DNA from: JACKCP01 sp034007295
GTDB lineage: Bacteria > Desulfobacterota > Desulfobacteria > Desulfobacterales > JACKCP01
Direction: 5' to 3'
Assembly: GCA_034007295.1 (NCBI GenBank)
Contig: JAVERC010000067.1
Span: 1-13,378, forward strand
DNA length: 13,378 bases
Numbering within the stretch: position 1 is the first letter of the stretch; each line of letters begins with the position of its first letter. The notes beneath the pieces were generated by a model that ran no database searches, was not told the DNA's origin, and worked only from the letters and a program-made list of their open reading frames with translations. Position numbers and translations under genes: made by a program. Positions 8,216 to 13,378 of this stretch are shown here, in pieces.

Positions 8216-8676
8216 TATTTAATTTTTATCTAAAAACTTATCACAATGGACATGCATGTGAGTTTTTTTCGTCATGGAAAATAAAACTCATTTACTTTCT
8301 CTATCTGAATAATGAAAGCAGCCAAAAAAATTGCAATTGTACATATTTAGTTGCTGAACAAAAACGCCCTTTTTTGTCCATTCTTAAGTCAGAATCAAAA
8401 TTTAATCCTCAAAATACTCAATGTATCCTAAAGGTTAAATTTTTCATCTTCCTTGAACTGAACAAAAAATTCTCGTTTTCGGCCGCTCACTATTTAGCTT
8501 GTAAATGATTCAAAGGAGCTTGCAGCTTATGGAACTCATTCATATGCAGTCCTTTAAATAATAACCGGAGTCAAAGTTTGCCTTTATTTTTTTTTCTGGT
8601 AAAGTCCTTCCAATTCAAAATAAAAATTATTTTTTTATCAAAAATTCATATTTATTATGCCAGGAGACATGAACCC
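8216..8676. other. Non-coding stretch between macrodomain and MetA-like genes
   Basis: 461 bases without a convincing gene. The middle is the palindromic element at 8348-8492. Before it lie AT-rich sequence with CATGCATG near 8251 and no clear terminator. After it, AAAGGAG (8513-8519) precedes a 10-codon ATG frame (8530-8562) that is probably chance. The promoter of the next gene must be here, but no hexamer pair stands out. Confidence 0.6.
8348..8492 (+). repeat. Palindromic element copy A (full length, ~145 bases)
   Basis: Symmetrical about base 8420: ATAC-TCAAT-GTAT at 8414-8426, flanked by AATTTAA / TTAAATT arms, then TTTTTTG / CAAAAAA, then terminal arms with AAAACG / CGTTTT cores and TAGTTGC / CTCACTA ends. 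Both ends lie 72 bases from the centre. The core from ~8395 to ~8446 matches copy B with one difference by eye. No open reading frame inside. It lies downstream of the macrodomain gene. Confidence 0.88.
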
Positions 8677-9603
8677 ATGAAAAAAATTTCTAGTATTACA
8701 GCTTTGTTTTTTTTATTTTTAATACCTTCAGCTTTTTCATATGAACTCCCTTCCGTAAATCTTGGTTTTACAAGTTTTCTTGACGGCGGACCTCCAGCTG
8801 CTTCAGGGCTTTACTTTACACAATATATTCAATACTGGAATTCCAAAAAGCTTACAGATCATAATGGAAACAGAGCTCTTCCTTCTTTTGCAGACGAAGA
8901 ACTTGATGCCTGGATCAGCCTGACCCAGTTTATATACCAGTCAGACAAGGAAATCTCCAAAGGTATAAGACCCGGAATTGACATTATTATACCCACTGTT
9001 TCACTTGATATGTCTTATAAAAACGATAATCCAAATTTCCCAAAAGACAATGGAACCGGGATTGGAGATATTGTAGTTGGACCATATATTCAATGGGATC
9101 CTGTTATGGGGAAAAAAGGGCCTTTATTTGTTCAAAGAATTGAATTCCAATTTATCCTTCCAACAGGCAAATACGACACAACCAAAGCTCTAAATCCTGG
9201 AAGCAATTTTTTTTCTTTTAATCCTTACTGGGCAGGAACCATATTTTTAAACGAAAAAACTACAATGTCTGCAAGAATTCATTATTTATGGAACGATAAA
9301 AATGATGATACTAATACTAAAGCAGGCCAGGCTTTTCATGCAAATTTTGCTCTTGGATACGCTTTTGTAAAAAACAGATTCAGAGCCGGAATAAACGGAT
9401 ACTTTCTTAAGCAAATTACAAAATCAGAAATAAACGGAAACAAATCAGATTCTTCAAAAGAACAGGTTTTTGCAGCAGGCCCGGGCTGCGTGTATCATTT
9501 TTCAAAAGACAACCACATGTTTATTAATTCATATTTTGAAACAAAGGCTGAAAACAGGCCGGAAGGTTTTAAATTAAATCTTAGATGGGTTCATCACTTC
9601 TAA
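8677..9603 (+). CDS. Outer-membrane protein of the MetA-pathway (phenol degradation-like) family
   Basis: 308 aa from the ATG at 8677, which has CAGGAG 10 bases upstream and begins a good signal peptide (MKKISSITALFFLFLIPSAFS, cut before YELP). The longer frame back to 8578 would put 33 residues before it and is rejected. The mature part alternates polar and hydrophobic residues as in a beta-barrel and ends in an aromatic-rich strand (LNLRWVHHF) with terminal Phe, typical of outer-membrane proteins. Segments such as NLGFTSFLDGGPPAASGLYFTQYIQYW, IGDIVVGPYIQW and FQFILPTGKYD match the family named after the phenol meta-cleavage pathway (Phenol_MetA_deg). Its substrate is unknown; the family name does not prove phenol use. 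It is a single gene followed by a hairpin. Confidence 0.82.
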   Translation: MKKISSITALFFLFLIPSAFSYELPSVNLGFTSFLDGGPPAASGLYFTQYIQYWNSKKLTDHNGNRALPSFADEELDAWISLTQFIYQSDKEISKGIRPGIDIIIPTVSLDMSYKNDNPNFPKDNGTGIGDIVVGPYIQWDPVMGKKGPLFVQRIEFQFILPTGKYDTTKALNPGSNFFSFNPYWAGTIFLNEKTTMSARIHYLWNDKNDDTNTKAGQAFHANFALGYAFVKNRFRAGINGYFLKQITKSEINGNKSDSSKEQVFAAGPGCVYHFSKDNHMFINSYFETKAENRPEGFKLNLRWVHHF

Positions 9604-9609
9604 AAAACA

Positions 9610-9627
9610 GGCGGTATAAATACCGCC
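9610..9627 (+). terminator. Hairpin after the MetA-like gene
   Basis: GGCGGTA - TAAA - TACCGCC, a perfect 7-bp GC-rich stem 7 bases after the stop codon. The plus strand lacks a T-tract after it, though it has A-rich flanks (on the minus strand a T-run follows). It probably ends or protects the upstream transcript. Confidence 0.6.
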
Positions 9628-9662
9628 ACTAAAAAAACATCTATAGCCCAGCTCTTTTAAGA

Positions 9663-9691
9663 TTGACATAATTTACATTCTAACATATTGA
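9663..9691 (+). promoter_or_regulatory. Possible promoter for the glycosyltransferase-PAP2 pair
   Basis: A perfect TTGACA (9663-9668), 17 bases of spacer and a weak TATTGA (9686-9691) lie about 60 bases before the ATG at 9750. A good -35 with a poor -10; moderate to low confidence. Confidence 0.4.
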
Positions 9692-9749
9692 AAATCATTT
9701 ATTTTTCATAAATAACTCAGTTAAAAATATACAAGAGAATGCTAAATTA

Positions 9750-10478
9750 ATGTTAAGCATAATAATTATTGCCTATAATGAAGAAAAATATATTCCTCAA
9801 ATTCTTGAATCATTAAGGCTACAGACTTTTAAAAATTTTGAGGTAATAATCTCTGACAGCAACAGCACTGACAACACAAAAAATGCTGCAATTGCCTTTA
9901 AACAGTATTTCAATGAGTTTAAATACCTGAAACTAGACAAAGCAGCCGGGCCTGCCTACGGAAGAAACAAGGGTGCAGATCATGCTAAATATGAAAGGCT
10001 CCTTTTTCTAGACTCTGATACAAAACTCAAAAATGATTTTATTGAAAAAACTCTTAAAGAGATCAATAGAAAAAAAATCGATATAGCAACATGTCCAATA
10101 AAAATATCTGAGCACAATTTTATTTCTGATTCAGGTGCATTTTTCCTTAATTCTTTTATGCTGGTTCTTCGTCCGTTTTATCCAACTGCATTTGGTGCCT
10201 GTTTTTTTTCGACTAAAAACGTCCATAAAAAAATTGGAGGATTCAACGAAAATCTGGGGATTTGCGAAGACTGCAATTATGTAAAAACAGCAGCAAAGAC
10301 TTATAATTTTAAATTTAAAATTTTAAAACCCTGCTTTTACACTTCTGACAGAAGGGCTGCAAAAGAAGGAAATATTCAATTAACACTTAAATATTTAAAA
10401 ACACATCTTTACAGAATTTTTACAGGCAAAGAAATTTTAAAGGGTAAAATTAATTATAATTATGGTAAGTTTAATTAA
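9750..10478 (+). CDS. Family 2 glycosyltransferase
   Basis: 242 aa, a single GT-A domain. It starts MLSIIIIAYNEEKYI, with the nucleotide-binding SDSNSTDNT (35-43), the AGPAYGRNKGA segment (66-76) and LFLDSDT (85-91), whose DSD serves as the DxD metal and nucleotide-sugar motif. The C-terminal GGFNE...ICEDCNYV is the usual acceptor/base region, ED being the likely catalytic motif. It moves a sugar from a nucleotide sugar to an unknown acceptor. No transmembrane helix is certain, although a hydrophobic stretch (FFLNSFMLVLRPFYPTAFG) may touch the membrane. Only two bases separate it from the PAP2 gene, so the two are surely cotranscribed and a lipid or polyprenyl acceptor is a fair guess. Confidence 0.92.
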   Translation: MLSIIIIAYNEEKYIPQILESLRLQTFKNFEVIISDSNSTDNTKNAAIAFKQYFNEFKYLKLDKAAGPAYGRNKGADHAKYERLLFLDSDTKLKNDFIEKTLKEINRKKIDIATCPIKISEHNFISDSGAFFLNSFMLVLRPFYPTAFGACFFSTKNVHKKIGGFNENLGICEDCNYVKTAAKTYNFKFKILKPCFYTSDRRAAKEGNIQLTLKYLKTHLYRIFTGKEILKGKINYNYGKFN

Positions 10479-10480
10479 TC

Positions 10481-11230
10481 ATGAAACTATATATTAATTT
10501 TAAAAAAAATAAATTTTTACCAAAAATTAAGGAAATTATTTCTAATTTTTTTCTGCTTTTAAAAGATAAATATTTTTATATTGCAGTTTCTGTTCTTATT
10601 GGAGGAATCCAGCTTAATTTTTTTTGCCAGAATTATCTTCTTGATTATACTAAAAACGGATCAAGCCTTCCTGTTCTCTCAGATTTAATTCTTGATAATA
10701 TTCCTCTTTGGGACATTGATTATATTTATGATATTTTTTCCCTAGTTTCTCTTTTCGCAATTATTTTTTATATGATACACAGAAAAAAATACGATAAAAT
10801 TCCATATTTAATTTTATTAAGCGGAATTTTTCAAATTGTCAGAGGCTTTTTTATTGTGCTTACTCCTTTTGGAAATCCGCCTGGATTTGACGGTACTGAA
10901 GGCTTATTTAACGGTTTTTCCAAAATTGAGCTTGGTGTTTATCCATCTGGTCATACAGGAATAAGTTTTTTATATTTCCTTTTTGCTGAAGATAGTCTTT
11001 ATAAATTTATCCTTCTTAGTTCTGTAATAATAATTATTATTGCACTTTTTTTATCTAGAGGTCATTACACAATTGATATTTTATCTGGTATTTTTTTTGC
11101 CTATGCAATCAAAGCCTATGGAGACAAGCACTTTTTGGATAAAATGACACAGGCCTATTCTAAAAATAATAAAAACAAACTTATAAAAATTGACTTCTCA
11201 GGATTAAAAGAGTTTAAAAAAAGCTCATAA
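10481..11230 (+). CDS. PAP2-type membrane phosphatase or phosphotransferase (PAP2_C-like)
   Basis: 249 aa, about five or six hydrophobic segments (near residues 30-48, 80-98, 105-124, 160-170, 172-190, 200-212). The motifs YPSGHTG (H158) and SRGHYTIDILSG (H195, D199) form the PAP2 catalytic set. The first PAP2 motif (K-x6-RP) is not seen. The spacing SGHT...GHYTID is that of the sphingomyelin-synthase-like PAP2_C branch, which moves phospho-head groups between lipids, rather than of classic phosphatidic acid phosphatases. It lies 2 bases after the glycosyltransferase, so a shared role in building or trimming a lipid head group is inferred. RBS is weak. The C-terminal tail is Lys-rich and likely cytoplasmic. 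Confidence 0.83.
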   Translation: MKLYINFKKNKFLPKIKEIISNFFLLLKDKYFYIAVSVLIGGIQLNFFCQNYLLDYTKNGSSLPVLSDLILDNIPLWDIDYIYDIFSLVSLFAIIFYMIHRKKYDKIPYLILLSGIFQIVRGFFIVLTPFGNPPGFDGTEGLFNGFSKIELGVYPSGHTGISFLYFLFAEDSLYKFILLSSVIIIIIALFLSRGHYTIDILSGIFFAYAIKAYGDKHFLDKMTQAYSKNNKNKLIKIDFSGLKEFKKSS

Positions 11231-11261
11231 AAACAAACACAAATTTTTTTCAGCAGCTGTT

Positions 11262-11408
11262 TAGTGATTAGCCGAAAACGAGAATTTTTTTGTTAAGTTC
11301 AAGGAAAATGAAAAATTTAACATTTAGGATACATTGAGTATTTTGAGGATTAAATTTTGAATATGACTTTAGAATGGACAAAAAAGGCAGTTTTCGTTAA
11401 GCAATGAT
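11262..11408 (-). repeat. Palindromic element copy B (full length, opposite orientation)
   Basis: Centred at 11335 on ATAC-ATTGA-GTAT (11329-11341). Its reverse complement aligns along its whole length with copy A, including the TTTTTTGTCCATTCT arm and the AATTTAATCCTC core. It fills most of the 217-base gap between the convergent PAP2 and msbA genes, a place where a two-way terminator would be expected; no other terminator is visible in the gap. Confidence 0.88.
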
Positions 11409-11447
11409 TTAACTTCTGCCTGACTTAATTTAAAATAAAAGACTGAT

Positions 11448-13208
11448 TTATTTCACTTCATCCTTAAGGTACTGAAGTTCATAAAGTGTTTTGTATGAGC
11501 CGTTATTTTGAAGAAGTTCCTGATGAGTTCCTGATTCTTTTATTTCACCGTTTTCAATAACTACTATTCTGTCTGCATTTGATATTGTTGAAAGCCTGTG
11601 AGCTATCATAAATGTTGTTCTTCCCTGCATAAGATTTTCTAAAGCTTTTTGAACTATTTTTTCTGCATTTGTATCAAGTGCTGATGTTGCTTCATCAAGT
11701 ACAAGTATTGGAGCATCTTTTATCAAGGCTCTTGCTATGCAAAGCCTTTGTTTCTGACCTCCTGAGAGTCTGTTTCCAAATTCTCCTATTACAGTGTCAA
11801 AACCATCTGGAAAATCCATTATAAAATCATATGCAAAAGCTGATTTTGCAGCTAAAACAACATCTTCATATGAGGCATCCCTTTTTCCATAGGCAATATT
11901 TGAATAAATTGTATCATTGAACAAAATAGGCTCCTGGGTAACAAAAGCAACCTGATCCCTTAAATTTGAAAGTTTAAGATTTCTTACATCAAGATCATCT
12001 ATCAATATTTTACCCTTTGAAACATCAAAAAATCTTGGAATAAGATTTACAAGACTGGTTTTGCCTCCGCCGCTCATACCAACAAGAGCAATGACCTCTC
12101 CTTTTTTTACATGAAGATTTATGTTTTTTAAAATATATTCATCACACCCCTGATACCTGAACCAGACATTTTCAAAAGTTACAAAATGGGATTTTTTTTC
12201 AATAAATACTGAATCTTTAATCTCCTCAAGATCAGATTTTCTTTCTATTATGTCATAAACCCTGTCAACAGCCGATAATCCCTGTTGAACTGCATTGTTT
12301 AGCTTGGATATTTTTTTTACAGGGTCATAAAGCATAATTACAGAAGCAAGAAATGAAATAAATGTTCCTGTTGTGTATACCCCTGAGATAACGCGTGAGC
12401 CTCCGTACAAGATAATAAAAGCTACACCTGCACCGGCTAACACTTCCATTACAGGCGATGATAAAGCCTTTATAATTGCATTTTTTATTTCCATTTTAAA
12501 AATATAGGCTGTTTTTTCATAAAACCTTTTCTTTTCGTAGTTTTCCATGGAAAAGGCCTTTATTATTTTAGCTCCTACAAGGGTTTCATGTGCAAAGGAA
12601 TTCATTTCAGCCATTGCCTCCTGACAGCCGGTTGAAACCTTTCTCACCTTTCTTCCAAAAAATACTATTGGATAAAATGCCAAAGGAAGAACTAAAACTG
12701 CAAAAAGTGCAAGACTCCATATCTGGTAAAAAATGACTCCTATTAAAAAACAGATTGTAAAAAAGTCTCTAAGAGTTGAGGTTATTGTGGTTGACACCAT
12801 ATTTTTTATAATATTTACGTCATTGGAAAGCCTTGACATAAGCTCTCCTGTTTTCTCGCCCTCAAAAAAAGAAAGTGGAAGATCCTGAATTTTTGAATAA
12901 AGATTATCTCTTATTTTTCTTATTATTACCTGTCCAAGATAATTTAAAAAATATTCCTGCCCGTAAAGACCAAGGCCCCTTAAAAAATAAATTACCAATA
13001 CTGCAAATGGAAGCAGTTTAAGCATGTCTTCTTTTTTATTTATAAATACATCATCAAGTACTGGTTTAATTATATATGCTGAAGCTGCGGTTGAAGCTGA
13101 TACAACAAGCATACATATGATTGCAAGAGCAAGGTGGGTCCACCTGGTTTTTATGTATCCGGCTATTTCTCTATGTCTTGGTTTAATTTTTGTTTTTTTT
13201 AAAAACAT
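11448..13208 (-). CDS. msbA: MsbA-type ABC exporter (lipid flippase)
   Basis: 586 aa, a full half-transporter with an N-terminal membrane domain (six helices between about residues 28 and 290) and a C-terminal ATPase. Walker A is GMSGGGKT (377-384), signature LSGGQ (481-485), Walker B ILVLDEA (501-507) and the switch His is H537 in MIAHRLST. Size and order are those of E. coli MsbA, which flips lipid A-core across the inner membrane as a homodimer. Other lipid or drug exporters of this family look alike, so the substrate is inferred, though the neighbouring glycosyltransferase and PAP2 genes fit an envelope role. RBS before the ATG at 13208 is weak. It is flanked by element copies B and C in opposite orientation. 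Confidence 0.85.
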   Translation of the reverse strand: MFLKKTKIKPRHREIAGYIKTRWTHLALAIICMLVVSASTAASAYIIKPVLDDVFINKKEDMLKLLPFAVLVIYFLRGLGLYGQEYFLNYLGQVIIRKIRDNLYSKIQDLPLSFFEGEKTGELMSRLSNDVNIIKNMVSTTITSTLRDFFTICFLIGVIFYQIWSLALFAVLVLPLAFYPIVFFGRKVRKVSTGCQEAMAEMNSFAHETLVGAKIIKAFSMENYEKKRFYEKTAYIFKMEIKNAIIKALSSPVMEVLAGAGVAFIILYGGSRVISGVYTTGTFISFLASVIMLYDPVKKISKLNNAVQQGLSAVDRVYDIIERKSDLEEIKDSVFIEKKSHFVTFENVWFRYQGCDEYILKNINLHVKKGEVIALVGMSGGGKTSLVNLIPRFFDVSKGKILIDDLDVRNLKLSNLRDQVAFVTQEPILFNDTIYSNIAYGKRDASYEDVVLAAKSAFAYDFIMDFPDGFDTVIGEFGNRLSGGQKQRLCIARALIKDAPILVLDEATSALDTNAEKIVQKALENLMQGRTTFMIAHRLSTISNADRIVVIENGEIKESGTHQELLQNNGSYKTLYELQYLKDEVK

Positions 13209-13266
13209 GATTTAATTTATCTTTCAAATTCTTTTGTTAAATATTTTATATTTTTTGGTTATTATT

Positions 13267-13378
13267 TAGTTGCTGAACGAAAACGGCCTTTTTTGTCCAT
13301 TTCGGCGTCAGATAAAAAATTTAATCCTCAAAATACTCCATGTATTCCTGCGGTTAAATTTTTTATCTTCCTTGAACT
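13267..13378 (+). repeat. Palindromic element copy C (cut by the window end)
   Basis: Same left arm as copy A (TAGTTGCTGAACGAAAACGG), same TTTTTTGTCCAT block and core, centre hairpin ATAC-TCCAT-GTAT at 13333-13345. By symmetry it should reach about 13411, so roughly 33 bases are missing. Unlike copies B and D it lies upstream of a gene, starting 58 bases before the msbA start codon. Confidence 0.86.

Noticed and set aside
8348..8492. Insertion sequence
   Set aside because: Imperfect terminal inverted arms are present but there is no transposase frame and no clear target-site duplication; at most a MITE-like element.
8530..8562. Ten-codon ORF with upstream AAAGGAG
   Set aside because: Too short, no sign of a leader-peptide function such as repeated regulatory codons or an attenuator behind it.
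8348..13378. Repeat copies as a CRISPR array
   Set aside because: Copies are ~145 bases, lie kilobases apart with genes between and vary in orientation; no regular short spacers.

Overview
The window looks like chromosomal DNA of a strictly anaerobic, AT-rich deltaproteobacterium (Desulfobacterota, most like a Desulfobacteraceae-type sulfate reducer) that decodes UGA as selenocysteine. The basis is a heterodisulfide-reductase-type electron transfer cluster (hdrA, mvhD, frhB-like), two in-frame UGA codons each replacing a conserved cysteine, and a Gram-negative set of envelope genes. No rRNA, tRNA, CRISPR array, integrase or transposase was seen, and none of the Sec machinery (selA, selB, selC, selD) lies in the window.

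Region 1 (1-3856, minus strand) is an operon read hdrA -> mvhD -> frhB-like, the last gene running off the left edge. A naive reading breaks both hdrA and mvhD at a UGA. Read through as Sec, hdrA is 1011 aa with Sec60 and mvhD is 145 aa with Sec67. Each UGA is followed by a short stem-loop at the spacing expected of a bacterial SECIS. The first ~220 coding bases of hdrA, which hold the UGA, are much richer in GC than the rest of the gene, so hdrA looks mosaic. The proteins should form a flavin/iron-sulfur module that takes electrons through MvhD to HdrA, with the FrhB-like protein as another redox partner.

Region 2 (3857-8215) holds miaA (tRNA A37 prenylation), a convergent secreted DUF4124 protein, and, divergent from that, a lipoprotein with TPR-like repeats plus a periplasmic-binding domain (LpoA-like) that is closely followed by a macrodomain ADP-ribose hydrolase.

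Region 3 (8216-13378) holds a secreted outer-membrane MetA-pathway-like protein, a tight pair made of a family 2 glycosyltransferase and a PAP2-type membrane phosphatase/phosphotransferase, and a convergent MsbA-type lipid flippase. These suggest envelope lipid or glycolipid work.

The main feature outside the genes is a family of ~145-base nearly palindromic elements: two full copies (8348-8492, 11262-11408), one cut by the window end (13267-13378), and a decayed half copy (5113-5173). Each is symmetrical about a small central hairpin, so its transcript would fold into one long imperfect hairpin. Two copies sit at convergent gene junctions.
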